Shown: in pieces, positions 28,117 to 37,346 of the stretch | Numbering within the stretch: position 1 is the stretch's first letter | Layout: each line of letters opens with the position of its first letter | Source of the DNA: Massilia sp. Leaf139 | Lineage (GTDB): Bacteria > Pseudomonadota > Gammaproteobacteria > Burkholderiales > Burkholderiaceae_D | Direction of reading: 5' to 3' | Assembly: GCF_001424165.1 (NCBI RefSeq) | Contig: NZ_LMOJ01000024.1 | Span: 1,231 to 65,230, forward strand | Length of the DNA: 64,000 bases | Notes under the pieces: generated by a model | The model's input: only the letters and a program-made list of their open reading frames with translations | What the model was told of the DNA's origin: nothing | The model's database searches: none | Made by a program: the position numbers and the translations under genes

Positions 28117-28911
28117 ATGTTTGGGATGTTATCCGGCGCCTGGCGCTATCGTTACTTCATCGTCTCGTCCATTCAAACCGAACTACGCACCAAATTCATC
28201 CGCAGCCGCCTCGGTGGTCTGTGGATGATCCTCAATCCGCTGGCGCAGGTGATGATTTTCGCCTTCGTGCTGTCGGCGGTGCTGTCGGCCAAGCTGCAGG
28301 GGATCGACAACCGCTATGCGTATGCCATCTACCTGATGTCGGGCACCCTCGGCTGGTCGCTGTTCGCCGAGATCGTGAACCGCTGCCTGACCATCTTTAT
28401 CGACAACGGCAACATTCTCAAGAAGCTGGCGTTCCCCAAGATCGCGCTACCGCTGGTCGTCATCGGCAGCGCCCTGGTCAACAACCTGCTTCTGCTGCTG
28501 GCGATTTATGTGATTTTCAGCCTGCTCGGCCATTCGCCCGGACTGGCGATGGTCTGGCTGCCGCTGCTGATGGTGGTGGGCATCACGCTTGCCATCGGCC
28601 TGGGACTTCTGTTTGGGGTGCTCAACGTCTTCCTGCGTGACGTTGGCCAGGTGGTGCCGGTACTGATGCAGTTCCTGTACTGGTTCACGCCGGTAGTCTA
28701 CATGGTCAATATCATCCCCGCGCAATACCGCGACTGGCTTGTCCTGAACCCCTTGATCCCGCTCGTCACGGGCTACCAGGACGTCCTGCTGTATAACCGG
28801 ATGCCTGAGTTGAGCGGGCTCGGTACAACCTTCCTCATTGGCCTCCTGCTTTCCGCGTTGTCGCTCGTGCTGTTTCGCAAGGCCAGCCCTGAAATGGTGG
28901 ATCAATTATGA
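28117..28911 (+). CDS. wzm: ABC-2 type polysaccharide export permease (Wzm)
   Basis: 264 aa with six predicted membrane helices. RTKFIRSRLGGLWMILNPLA near the N-terminus and the FWYxTPVVYM-like stretch LYWFTPVVYMVNIIP near residue 190 are typical of Wzm/KpsM/TagG permeases that move undecaprenyl-linked or lipid-linked glycans across the inner membrane. Its stop overlaps the wzt start by 4 bp (ATGA), so the two are translationally coupled and form the two halves of one transporter. Confidence 0.9.
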   Translation: MFGMLSGAWRYRYFIVSSIQTELRTKFIRSRLGGLWMILNPLAQVMIFAFVLSAVLSAKLQGIDNRYAYAIYLMSGTLGWSLFAEIVNRCLTIFIDNGNILKKLAFPKIALPLVVIGSALVNNLLLLLAIYVIFSLLGHSPGLAMVWLPLLMVVGITLAIGLGLLFGVLNVFLRDVGQVVPVLMQFLYWFTPVVYMVNIIPAQYRDWLVLNPLIPLVTGYQDVLLYNRMPELSGLGTTFLIGLLLSALSLVLFRKASPEMVDQL

Positions 28912-30155
28912 GTGGCGAACTGCACGTCCGTAACCTCGGCAAATCCTATCGCCAGTGGGGCGGGGAGCTGCGCCGCATCGCCTCCTGGTTCTCGCGGTCG
29001 GTCGCCCCGCGCGAAGAGCACTGGGTGTTGCGCAACATCGACTTCAGCGTGCGCGCCGGCGAGGCCATCGGCATCATCGGCCAGAACGGCGCCGGCAAGA
29101 GCACCCTGCTCAAGCTGGTGACCGGCACCACCCAGCCAACCGAAGGCGAAGTGTGCATGAGCGGGCGCGTCGCCGCCATCCTTGAACTGGGCATGGGCTT
29201 CAATCCCGATATGACCGGGCGCCAGAACGCCTTCCACTCGGCCGGCCTGATGGGCTATAACCATGCCGATATCGAGCGCGTTATGCCCGAGATCGAATCC
29301 TTTGCCGAGATCGGCGACTATTTCGACCAGCCGGTGCGCACCTATTCGAGCGGCATGCAGATGCGGGTGGCGTTCAGCGTCGCCACCGCCTTCCGTCCTG
29401 ACTTGCTGATCGTCGACGAGGCGCTGTCGGTGGGCGACAGCTATTTCCAGCACAAGAGCTTCGACCGCATCCGCCAGTTCCGCGAGGAAGGCGTCTCGAT
29501 CATCTTCGTCAGCCACAGCCTGAGCGACGTTCGTACCCTGTGTGACCGCGTCATTTTGATGGACAAGGGGCTCATGCTGCGCGACGGCCCGCCCGACGAA
29601 GTCGTCGACTATTACAATGCGCTCGTCGCCGAAAAGGAAAATGCCAAGCTGACAGTCGAGCAACGTCGCGAAAAGAACGGCTGGCTGATGACCCGCAGCG
29701 GTTCGGGCGAGGCGCGGGTGTCCGACCTGCGCATGGTCGACGCGGCGACCAGCGCGGAGCTGGCGGTGGTGCGCGTCGGCCAGCAGGTGGAACTGCAGCT
29801 GGCGGTCACCGTGCACCGGGATCTGCCGCGGCTCGTGCTCGGCTACATGATCCGCGACAAGCAGGGCCACGTCATCTGGGGCAGCAATACCTGGCATACC
29901 CGCCAGGTGCTGGAGAGCCCGCGCGCCGGCGAGACGATCCGCTTCCGGCTGCCATTCACCTGCAACTTCGGCCCTGGTTCGTATTCGGTCTCGCCGGCAC
30001 TGGTCAGCTCGGACACCCACCTGTCCGACAACTATGAGTGGGTCGACAATTTGCTGGTCTTTGACGTCATCAACGTCGACCGCGATTTCTTTATTGGTAG
30101 CAGCTGCCTCGATGCGCGATTCGTCATCGAGCGCGAGCATGAACAGGCAATCTGA
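28908..30155 (+). CDS. wzt: ABC polysaccharide exporter ATPase with cargo-binding domain (Wzt)
   Basis: 415 aa. The ATPase domain (about 1-240) has Walker A GQNGAGKSTLLKL, the signature TYSSGMQMRVAFS and Walker B PDLLIVDEAL. A C-terminal beta domain (about 265-410, RVSDLRMVDAATSAELAVV onward) matches the Wzt carbohydrate-binding domain, which in O-antigen systems recognises the modified end of the finished chain. That suggests a terminal cap, perhaps added by the FkbM methyltransferase encoded next. Its TGA overlaps the next ATG by one base. Confidence 0.93.
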   Translation: MSGELHVRNLGKSYRQWGGELRRIASWFSRSVAPREEHWVLRNIDFSVRAGEAIGIIGQNGAGKSTLLKLVTGTTQPTEGEVCMSGRVAAILELGMGFNPDMTGRQNAFHSAGLMGYNHADIERVMPEIESFAEIGDYFDQPVRTYSSGMQMRVAFSVATAFRPDLLIVDEALSVGDSYFQHKSFDRIRQFREEGVSIIFVSHSLSDVRTLCDRVILMDKGLMLRDGPPDEVVDYYNALVAEKENAKLTVEQRREKNGWLMTRSGSGEARVSDLRMVDAATSAELAVVRVGQQVELQLAVTVHRDLPRLVLGYMIRDKQGHVIWGSNTWHTRQVLESPRAGETIRFRLPFTCNFGPGSYSVSPALVSSDTHLSDNYEWVDNLLVFDVINVDRDFFIGSSCLDARFVIEREHEQAI

Positions 30156-31600
30156 TGGCTTTTCTCTCATACGCACAAAATTTCGAGGACGTCATGCTGT
30201 GGCGCGCCCTGGGCCACATTCCAAATGGCGTCTATGTCGATGTCGGCGCGCAGCATCCGCGCATCGACTCGGTCAGCCGCGCCTTCTATGAAAACGGCTG
30301 GCGCGGCACCCACGTCGAACCCGTCGCCGCCTTCGCGGAGATGCTGCGCGCCGACCGGCCGGACGAGACCGTCCTCCAGTTGGCACTGGGCGCGCAGGAG
30401 GGCACACTCGAGCTGAACGTCATCGCTCACACCGGACTCAGCACCGCAATCCAGGACTATGCCGAGCGCCACCAGAACGAGCGCGGCTACGAAGTGCAGC
30501 GCGTCACGGTACCGGTGCTGACCCTGAACGCCGCCCTGCGTTCGCTCGAGGACACCGACGTGCACTGGCTGAAGATCGACGTCGAGGGCTTCGAAGAGCA
30601 GGTGCTGCGCGGCTGGCAGAGCGAGCGCCTGCGGCCGTGGGTGCTCGTGGTAGAGGCCACGATCCCGAACTCGCCCGATACCGACTACGAGAACTGGGAG
30701 CCGATCGTGACCGCGGCCGGCTACCGCTTCGTCTATTTCGATGGACTGAACCGTTTCTATATCGCGAACGAACGTCCCGAGCTGGCCGACGCTTTCAAGG
30801 TGCCGCCGAACATCTTCGATGGCGTCGAGGTGAGCGGCCTGGCAAGCTGGGAGCTGTACAGCCACGCCGTCGATAAGGCCGTCGCGGCCGCCGCTGCGGT
30901 CAACGCGGCCGTCGTCGCAGCCGATGCGGCCGCCGCCGCCGCTGCCCAGGCGCAAGCCGCCGCGGCGCAGGAGGCCGAACTGGCACGGCTGCGCCAGCAG
31001 CTGGCCGGGGCCGCCGCCGACGCCGTCAGGCAGCGCGAGCCGCTCGAACGCGAACTGGCGGCCGAGCGCGAGCTGCACGGCCACATGCAGGCGCAGATCG
31101 ACACGCTGCGCGGCCAGCACGAAGCGAGCCAGCGTAGCGTTGCCTCCGCGGTCGCCCACATCGAATGGCTGCAGGGTCAGCACGACGCCGAGGCGGCCCG
31201 CCTGCACGCTCACATCGCCTGGATGAAGGGCCAGTACGACACCGAGGATGCGCGCCTGCACGCGCACATCGCCTGGATGCAGGGACAGCTGGACGCGGCA
31301 CTGCGTTCCGGCCATGAAGCGACCGCCCATGCGGAGTCGCTGCGCCAGCAGGTGCACTCCATGTACGCGAGCACGTCCTGGCGCGTGACCGGCCCACTGC
31401 GCCGCGCCGTCAACCTAGCACGCCGCATCAAGCGCAAGCTGCGCGGCGGTGCGCTGGCACCGACGCCGATGCCGGCGACGATGCCGGTGACCCACGCGAC
31501 TGCCGGCGAGCCTGGCGAGCAGGTGGTGCGCGAACTGTCGCCGCGCGCCACCCAAATTCTCGCGGAGATCCGCGCCGCCATCGATTCGAAGGCCAGCTGA
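30155..31600 (+). CDS. FkbM-family methyltransferase with coiled-coil tail
   Basis: 481 aa. The N-terminal ~235 residues are an SAM-dependent FkbM methyltransferase: GVYVDVGAQHPRIDSVSRAF at the cofactor site and LKIDVEGFEEQVLRGW are signature segments. Residues 240-420 are Ala/Gln/Glu-rich and form a long coiled coil including three 18-residue tandem units. The end (STSWRVTGPLRRAVNLARRI, then ELSPRATQILAEIRAAI) matches tails of other proteins in this locus. In O-antigen systems such methyltransferase/coiled-coil proteins set chain length by capping, which fits the Wzt cargo domain. That role is inferred. Confidence 0.8.
   Translation: MAFLSYAQNFEDVMLWRALGHIPNGVYVDVGAQHPRIDSVSRAFYENGWRGTHVEPVAAFAEMLRADRPDETVLQLALGAQEGTLELNVIAHTGLSTAIQDYAERHQNERGYEVQRVTVPVLTLNAALRSLEDTDVHWLKIDVEGFEEQVLRGWQSERLRPWVLVVEATIPNSPDTDYENWEPIVTAAGYRFVYFDGLNRFYIANERPELADAFKVPPNIFDGVEVSGLASWELYSHAVDKAVAAAAAVNAAVVAADAAAAAAAQAQAAAAQEAELARLRQQLAGAAADAVRQREPLERELAAERELHGHMQAQIDTLRGQHEASQRSVASAVAHIEWLQGQHDAEAARLHAHIAWMKGQYDTEDARLHAHIAWMQGQLDAALRSGHEATAHAESLRQQVHSMYASTSWRVTGPLRRAVNLARRIKRKLRGGALAPTPMPATMPVTHATAGEPGEQVVRELSPRATQILAEIRAAIDSKAS
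31157..31318 (+). repeat. Three 54-bp tandem units inside the FkbM gene
   Basis: Units start at 31157, 31211 and 31265. Each encodes 18 residues beginning H-I-(E/A)-W-(L/M)-(Q/K)-G-Q. The first two share the same end (ARLHA). The third diverges at its end. The period fits a coiled coil with an occasional stutter, so unit number could vary between strains and change the length of the rod. Confidence 0.75.
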
Positions 31601-34600
31601 TGCGTATCGTAATCGACATGCAGGGGGCGCAAGCCGAGCACCGCGTCGACTTTGCCGGACGCTGCGCGCTGTCGCTGGCACGCGCGATCGTGCGCCAGCG
31701 CGGTTCGCACGAGGTGGTGCTGGCACTGAATGGCCTGTTCCCCGACACCATCGAGCCGCTGCGCGCCGCCTTCGACGGCCTGCTGCCGCAGGAACAGATC
31801 CGGGTCTGGTATACGCCGGATCAGCTGTCCGCACAGGCGCAGCCGGCCGAGGCCCAGCGCGCGCTCGCCGAGTCCGTACGCGAAGCCTTCCTGGCCGCCC
31901 AGGGCGCCGACCTCGTGCTCGTGACCAGCCTGTTCGAAGGCTATGCGCGCGACGGCATCACCAGCGTCGGCGCCTTCACCTGGCAGCCGCCGGTTGCCGT
32001 GCTGGTGCACGACCTGCGCCCGCTGCGCGAGCCGTCGCTGCTGCCCGAACCTGGCCGCGCCGCGCATTACCGCGCCAAGGCCGAATATCTGCAGCGGGCC
32101 GCGCAGGTGCTGGTGCTCGAACCAGGCGTCGCGCGTGATGCCGCCGAGCTGCTCGGCAGGGATGCCCTGGATCTGTCGGTCGGCCAGTCCGGCATGGCGC
32201 CGGCCAGCTGGGATCAGATGGCCCAGCGCGCGATTGCCGCGTTCGAGGCGCTTCACCAAGCGGACGCTGCACCGACGGCCCAGCCGGAAGCCCTGCTGGG
32301 CCAGCTAATCGCGCGTGTTCCTCAAGCACTGGGTGCGGCGCAAACTGATACACAATTACGAACTTGGGCTCATATCTTGAGTCGTTTTCCACAGGCGAAC
32401 GGCAAGCGCCAGCTCCTGGTCGATATCTCCGAACTGGTGCAGCGCGACGCCCGTACCGGCGTGCAGCGCGTCACGCGCAGCATCCTCAAGGAGCTGCTCG
32501 ACAATCCACCGGCCGAATACGAGGTCGTGCCGGTCTACGTCACCGCAAGCGGTCAGGGTTACCGCTACGCGTGCGCCTTTACTGCGCAGTTTCTGGGCAC
32601 GCCGCTCGCCAGCGCCGACGCGCCGATCGACTACCAGCCGGGTGACGTTTTCCTCGGCCTTGATTTGCTGCCGCACCTTGTGCCGCAGCACCGTGCCTAC
32701 CTGGAATCGCTGCGGCGCGACGGCGTCAGAATGTATTTCGTCGTCTATGACCTGCTACCGGTGCTGATGCCCCAGTTCTTTCCGCCCGGTACGGCCGATG
32801 GCCACCACGCCTGGCTGCAGGCGATTTCGCGTTTCGACGGCGCGGTCTGCATTTCGCACGCGGTGGCGCTCGAGCTGGCCGACTGGCAGCGCGCCTACGC
32901 GGCGCCGCGCCTGCGGCCGTTCGAGATCAGCTGGTTCCACCTCGGCGCCGACGTCGGCCGCTCCGTGCCTTCGCGCGGGCTGCCGGACAATGCCGCCGAC
33001 GTGCTGGCGCGGCTCGCCAGCAGCCCGACCCTGCTCGCCGTCGGCACGATCGAGCCGCGCAAGCAGTATGGCCAGCTGCTGGCCGCATTCGAACTGCTGT
33101 GGGGGCGCGGCGTCGATGCCAACGTCGTCATGGTTGGCAAGCAGGGCTGGATGGTGGACGAGCTGGTCGCGCGCCTGCGCAGCCACCCGGAAGCCGGCAA
33201 GCGCCTGTTTTGGCTCGAGGGCATTAGCGATGAATACCTCGAAAAGATATACGCCGCGTCGAACGCGCTTGTCGCGCCGTCGGCCGGCGAAGGGTTCGGA
33301 TTGCCGCTGATCGAGGCGGCCCAGCACAAGCTGGCGCTTATCGCGCGCGACCTGCCGGTGTTCCGCGAGGTCGGCGGCGAGCACGCCTTCTATTTCAGCG
33401 GCACCCGTCCACAGGATCTGGCCACGGCGATCGCTGACTGGCTCGCCAAGCATGCCGCCGGCAGCGCGCCGTCCTCGGCCGGCCTGCCATGGCTGACCTG
33501 GGCCGACAGCGCGCGCCAGCTGATGCAGGTGGTGCTGGGACAGGCCGGACGGGCGGCGCAGCTGCTGACGCCGGCGGCGCTCGTCTCCACGGCGCGCCCG
33601 CGCGTGCTGACGCTGGCGCCATATCCGGTGCGCCGTCCGCGCCACGGCGGTCAGCTGCGCGCCGCCGCCATGCTGCGCGTGTACGAGGCGGCCGGCTTTG
33701 ACGTCCACCCGGTCGGATTCTACCAGGCCGAAGCCTACGAAGCGGCCGACATCGGCCCCCACGACATCGCCTTCCCGAGCGACAGCCCGTTCCGGAACTA
33801 TCGCGGGGTGCCGATGCCGGCGCTGTCCGATTTCCTGATGGGGCCGTTCTCGGTGGACACCGATCAGGTGTTCCGCAAGATCGTCGGCGCCCTGCCGGGG
33901 CCAGTCGACGTGATCCAGGTCGAACAGCCCTGGATGTACGCGCTGGCCCGCTGGCTGCAGCTCGAGTCGCCACTGTGCCGCGGTGCCTTGCTGGTCAACA
34001 GTTCGCACAACATCGAAGCGCCTATGAAGCGGGCTATCCTGGCGCAGGGCGGCTGTCCCGTCCTGATCGAGCATGCGGTGGCCGACATGTCGGCGATCGA
34101 GCGCGAGCTGGCGCGCGAGGCCGAGCTCTCGCTTGCCGTCACCGTCGAGGACGCAGAAGCCCTGCGCACCTATGGCGCGCCGCGCGTGCTGCATGCCGCA
34201 AACGGCATCAGTCCCTGGCGGGCCGACGAGCAGCGCTGCGCGCAGTGGCGCGCGCGCCTGCCGCAAAAGCCATGGCCGATCTTCATCGCCAGCGCGCACC
34301 CGCCGAACTACACCGGTTTCCTCGACGCGATCGGCGATTCGCTGGCTTGTATCCCGGAAGGATCGAAGCTGGTCGTTGCCGGCGGCGTCGGCCCGCACCT
34401 GGAGCGCGAGCTGGGCAAGTCGCGCTGGGGCGCGCTGAACATGTCGCGCCTGCAGGTGCTGGGCGTGCTCGACGACGCCGACCTGGCCGCCGTTAAGAGT
34501 CTCGCGCACGCCTTCCTGTTGCCGATCGGCGGTGGAGGCGGTTCCAACATCAAGACGGCCGAGGCCCTGTATTCGGGGCGTCCAGTGGTCTGCACGCGCA

Positions 34601-34821
34601 CCGCCCTGCGCGGCTTCGAGCATTTCGCCGGCCTGCCCGAAGTCACCGTCGCGGCAACACCCGAGGAATTCCAGGCGGGTATCCGCAAGGTGCTTGAACA
34701 GCCGGCCCCGGCGCCCGCCGCGGGCGCCGACCTGCGCGCGAGCCTGACCTGGGATGCCTGCCTGGGCGCCGTGCCGCGCGAAGTGGCCTCCCTGCTCGCG
34801 CAACGCAAGGGGAACGTATGA
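31600..34821 (+). CDS. Giant multidomain GT4 glycosyltransferase
   Basis: 1073 aa. Residues 1-225 are only the N-terminal half of a GT-B enzyme (MRIVIDMQGAQAEHRVDFAG), homologous to the starts of the proteins at 25.8 and 39.3 kb but without the donor-binding half. A linker at about 245-265 is written in unusually AT-rich codons. From about 269 (RQLLVDISELVQRDARTGVQ) a complete GT-B follows with GEGFGLPLIEA at about residue 565, then a second complete GT-B (about 665-1060) with GGGGGSNIKTAEALYSG. It probably adds two different linkages. It overlaps the next gene by 4 bp. Confidence 0.85.
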   Translation: MRIVIDMQGAQAEHRVDFAGRCALSLARAIVRQRGSHEVVLALNGLFPDTIEPLRAAFDGLLPQEQIRVWYTPDQLSAQAQPAEAQRALAESVREAFLAAQGADLVLVTSLFEGYARDGITSVGAFTWQPPVAVLVHDLRPLREPSLLPEPGRAAHYRAKAEYLQRAAQVLVLEPGVARDAAELLGRDALDLSVGQSGMAPASWDQMAQRAIAAFEALHQADAAPTAQPEALLGQLIARVPQALGAAQTDTQLRTWAHILSRFPQANGKRQLLVDISELVQRDARTGVQRVTRSILKELLDNPPAEYEVVPVYVTASGQGYRYACAFTAQFLGTPLASADAPIDYQPGDVFLGLDLLPHLVPQHRAYLESLRRDGVRMYFVVYDLLPVLMPQFFPPGTADGHHAWLQAISRFDGAVCISHAVALELADWQRAYAAPRLRPFEISWFHLGADVGRSVPSRGLPDNAADVLARLASSPTLLAVGTIEPRKQYGQLLAAFELLWGRGVDANVVMVGKQGWMVDELVARLRSHPEAGKRLFWLEGISDEYLEKIYAASNALVAPSAGEGFGLPLIEAAQHKLALIARDLPVFREVGGEHAFYFSGTRPQDLATAIADWLAKHAAGSAPSSAGLPWLTWADSARQLMQVVLGQAGRAAQLLTPAALVSTARPRVLTLAPYPVRRPRHGGQLRAAAMLRVYEAAGFDVHPVGFYQAEAYEAADIGPHDIAFPSDSPFRNYRGVPMPALSDFLMGPFSVDTDQVFRKIVGALPGPVDVIQVEQPWMYALARWLQLESPLCRGALLVNSSHNIEAPMKRAILAQGGCPVLIEHAVADMSAIERELAREAELSLAVTVEDAEALRTYGAPRVLHAANGISPWRADEQRCAQWRARLPQKPWPIFIASAHPPNYTGFLDAIGDSLACIPEGSKLVVAGGVGPHLERELGKSRWGALNMSRLQVLGVLDDADLAAVKSLAHAFLLPIGGGGGSNIKTAEALYSGRPVVCTRTALRGFEHFAGLPEVTVAATPEEFQAGIRKVLEQPAPAPAAGADLRASLTWDACLGAVPREVASLLAQRKGNV

Positions 34822-36281
34822 CGATCTGGCTCGATGTCACTACTGTCCGCGGGTGGAGCCGCCCTGCGCTCGGCATCGTTCGTGTAGAGGCGGAGACCGC
34901 ACGCCAGTTCCTGCAGGCGGGCGACGCGGGTATCCGCTTCTGCCGCTTCGACCTGGCCTACGATTCCTATTTCGAAGTCGGACGCGAAGAATTGACCTTT
35001 GCGCTGGCCAGGATCGACGCCGGCGGCGATCCGCCGCCGGTGCCTGCGCCAGTCGCGGCGGCCCTCCCGGCCGCGCCCGCGGCGAACGCCGTGCCCGTGG
35101 CGCCGCCGACGCCCTACGTACCGCAATGGCGGCGCATCGCCGCGCGCGGCATCGCCACCTTGCCGCGTCCACTGCAGGCGCCGGCGCGCAGCTTTGCCCG
35201 TTCGCGCATGGACGGCGTGCGCTCCTTGCGCACGGCCGGCCGCGAACTGCGGCGCAGCGCCAGGCTTCTGTGGCATGGCGTCCAGGCGCCCGCCGCCACG
35301 CCCGCCGCTGCGATGCCCGCGCCGGAAGTGCTGGTCAAGCCCGACATCCTGTTCGGCGCCGGCGATGTCTATGTCTCGCTCGGGCTCGACTGGGATCAGA
35401 AGAACCTGCCTTACCTGTACCAGCTGAAGCAGCAGCTCAGGCTGAAGGTTTTGCTGATGTGCTACGACATCATCCCGATCCGCCTGCCGCACCTGTGCGT
35501 GGCCGACGTCGCCGCCAAGTTCTCGCATTATTTTCTCGACGTGGCGCGCTGCGCCGACCGCATCGTTTGCATCTCAGAATACTCGCGCGCCGACCTGCGC
35601 AAATTCCTCGAGGCCTCGCGCGTGCCGGTGCCGGCACTGGGCGTGGTGCGGCTCGGCTGCGAGATCGCCAGTGCAGGCAATACGGCGCCGTCGGCCGCGG
35701 TGGCCGAGGTGCTCAGGCGCCGCTTCATCCTGTTTGTCTCGACCATCGAGCGGCGCAAGAACCACGAAACCCTATACCGGGCCTATACGCGCATGGTCGA
35801 CGCGGGCGCGACCGACCTGCCGCTGCTGGTCTTCGTCGGCATGGCCGGCTGGGGGATGAATGACCTGATGTCGGATCTGAAGCTAGATCCGCGCATCCGG
35901 CCCTACCTACGTATCTTGAACCACGTGTCCGACAGCGACCTCGCGCGCCTGTACGAACACGCCTATTTCACCGCCTATCCGTCGCTATACGAAGGCTGGG
36001 GCCTGCCGGTCGCCGAAAGCCTGGCGTACGGGAAGTTCTGCCTGGCTTCCAACGCGGCCTCCATTCCGGAAGTGGGGGGCGAGCTTATCGAATATGTCGA
36101 TCCCTGGGATATCCCGCACTGGGCTGAACGCCTGCACTGGTACATCGAGCACCCGGAAGCAGTGGCGCAGCGCGAAGCGGCAATCCGCAGCGGCTATCGT
36201 CCGGCGAGCTGGACGGAAACCGGCAGGACGCTGGTCGAGGCGGCCTATGCGCTGCAGGCGGACACGCTCGCAACGTCCTGA
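34818..36281 (+). CDS. GT4 glycosyltransferase
   Basis: 487 aa. The start MTIWLDVTTVRGWSRPALGI, then VRVEAETARQF, is the same N-terminal strand-loop-helix seen at the start of the first full GT-B domain in the upstream gene. An insertion of about 100 residues rich in Pro/Ala and Arg (about 70-170) interrupts the N-terminal domain. The donor domain has FVSTIERRKNHETLYRAY and YEGWGLPVAESLAYG (about residue 397). ATG overlaps the preceding stop (ATGA). Likely part of the wzm-wzt operon. Confidence 0.87.
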   Translation: MTIWLDVTTVRGWSRPALGIVRVEAETARQFLQAGDAGIRFCRFDLAYDSYFEVGREELTFALARIDAGGDPPPVPAPVAAALPAAPAANAVPVAPPTPYVPQWRRIAARGIATLPRPLQAPARSFARSRMDGVRSLRTAGRELRRSARLLWHGVQAPAATPAAAMPAPEVLVKPDILFGAGDVYVSLGLDWDQKNLPYLYQLKQQLRLKVLLMCYDIIPIRLPHLCVADVAAKFSHYFLDVARCADRIVCISEYSRADLRKFLEASRVPVPALGVVRLGCEIASAGNTAPSAAVAEVLRRRFILFVSTIERRKNHETLYRAYTRMVDAGATDLPLLVFVGMAGWGMNDLMSDLKLDPRIRPYLRILNHVSDSDLARLYEHAYFTAYPSLYEGWGLPVAESLAYGKFCLASNAASIPEVGGELIEYVDPWDIPHWAERLHWYIEHPEAVAQREAAIRSGYRPASWTETGRTLVEAAYALQADTLATS

Positions 36282-36300
36282 ACCTGGGCATGGGCTTGCA

Positions 36301-36329
36301 TTGGTAATTACATTTTATTCAGCAATAAT
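36301..36329 (+). promoter_or_regulatory. Candidate internal promoter before the GT2/GtrA genes
   Basis: TTGGTA at 36301-36306, a 17-bp spacer and AATAAT at 36324-36329 (5 of 6 to consensus) lie in an AT-rich 78-bp gap. Upstream genes overlap each other, so this gap is the first break in the cluster and could start a second transcript. Confidence 0.5.
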
Positions 36330-36359
36330 AACGGCTATTTTTGTAACAGGTACATCAGT

Positions 36360-37346
36360 ATGATTTCCAAGCACGCAGTCGGTGTCGTCATCCCCAGTTA
36401 TCGCGTGACCCGGCACATCCTCGGTGTGATTGCGAGCATGGGGCCGGAAGTGACCCGCATCTACGTGGTCGACGACAAATGCCCGGACGGCTCCGGCGCG
36501 CTGGTGCGCAGCACCTGCACCGATCCGCGCGTCCGCGTGATCGAGCATGCCGTGAACCAGGGCGTCGGCGGGGCCGTGATGACCGGCTACATGGCAGCGA
36601 TCGAGGAAGGGATGGAGGTGATCGTCAAGGTCGATGGCGACGGCCAGATGAACCCGCGTCTGATTCCCCAGTTCGTGGCCCCGATCCTGAACGGCGAGGC
36701 CGACTACGCCAAGGGCAACCGTTTCTTCGACCTCGAACAAATCGGCGCAATGCCGCCGATGCGCCTGTTTGGTAACGCCGTCCTGTCGCTGATGACCAAG
36801 CTTTCTTCGGGCTACTGGGATCTGTTCGATCCTACCAATGGCTATACGGCGATTCACGCCGACGCCGCACGCCACTTGCCGTTCAAGAAAATCAGCCGCC
36901 GCTATTTCTTCGAGACCGACATGCTGTTCCGGCTTAACACGCTGCAGGCCGTCGTTGCGGACGTGCCGATGGACGCCAGCTACGGCGACGAGGTGAGCAA
37001 CCTGAAGATCTCGAAGATCGTCACCGAATTTTTGCTCAAGCACGTGCGTAATTTCGGCAAGCGCATCTTCTATAACTATTACCTGCGCAACATGTCGCTT
37101 GCGTCGATCGAATTGCCGCTCGGCTTGATCATGTTCATTGGCGGTTCGGTGTATGGCGTGGTCAACTGGCTCGATTCCTCGCGCGCCGGCGTCGAAACGC
37201 CAGCCGGCACCGTCATGCTGGCGGCGCTGCCGATGCTGATGGGCCTGCAGCTCATGCTGGCTTTCCTGGCCAACGACATCGCCTCGGTGCCGAAACGCCC
37301 GCTGCACAAGAAGACGCGCCCGTGGCGCCTGCCATGCGCCGACTGA
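36360..37346 (+). CDS. GT2 polyprenyl-phosphate sugar transferase (DPM-like)
   Basis: 328 aa. GVVIPSYRVTRHI, YVVDDKCPDGSG, NQGVGGAVMTGYMAA and VKVDGDGQMNP give the GT-A fold, with the DxD-type metal site in VDGDG. Two or more hydrophobic helices at about 250-310 anchor it to the membrane, as in GtrB/ArnC-type enzymes that load a sugar onto undecaprenyl phosphate. The next gene encodes GtrA, its usual flippase partner, and overlaps it by 13 bp. Likely substrate is a UDP- or GDP-hexose. Confidence 0.85.
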   Translation: MISKHAVGVVIPSYRVTRHILGVIASMGPEVTRIYVVDDKCPDGSGALVRSTCTDPRVRVIEHAVNQGVGGAVMTGYMAAIEEGMEVIVKVDGDGQMNPRLIPQFVAPILNGEADYAKGNRFFDLEQIGAMPPMRLFGNAVLSLMTKLSSGYWDLFDPTNGYTAIHADAARHLPFKKISRRYFFETDMLFRLNTLQAVVADVPMDASYGDEVSNLKISKIVTEFLLKHVRNFGKRIFYNYYLRNMSLASIELPLGLIMFIGGSVYGVVNWLDSSRAGVETPAGTVMLAALPMLMGLQLMLAFLANDIASVPKRPLHKKTRPWRLPCAD

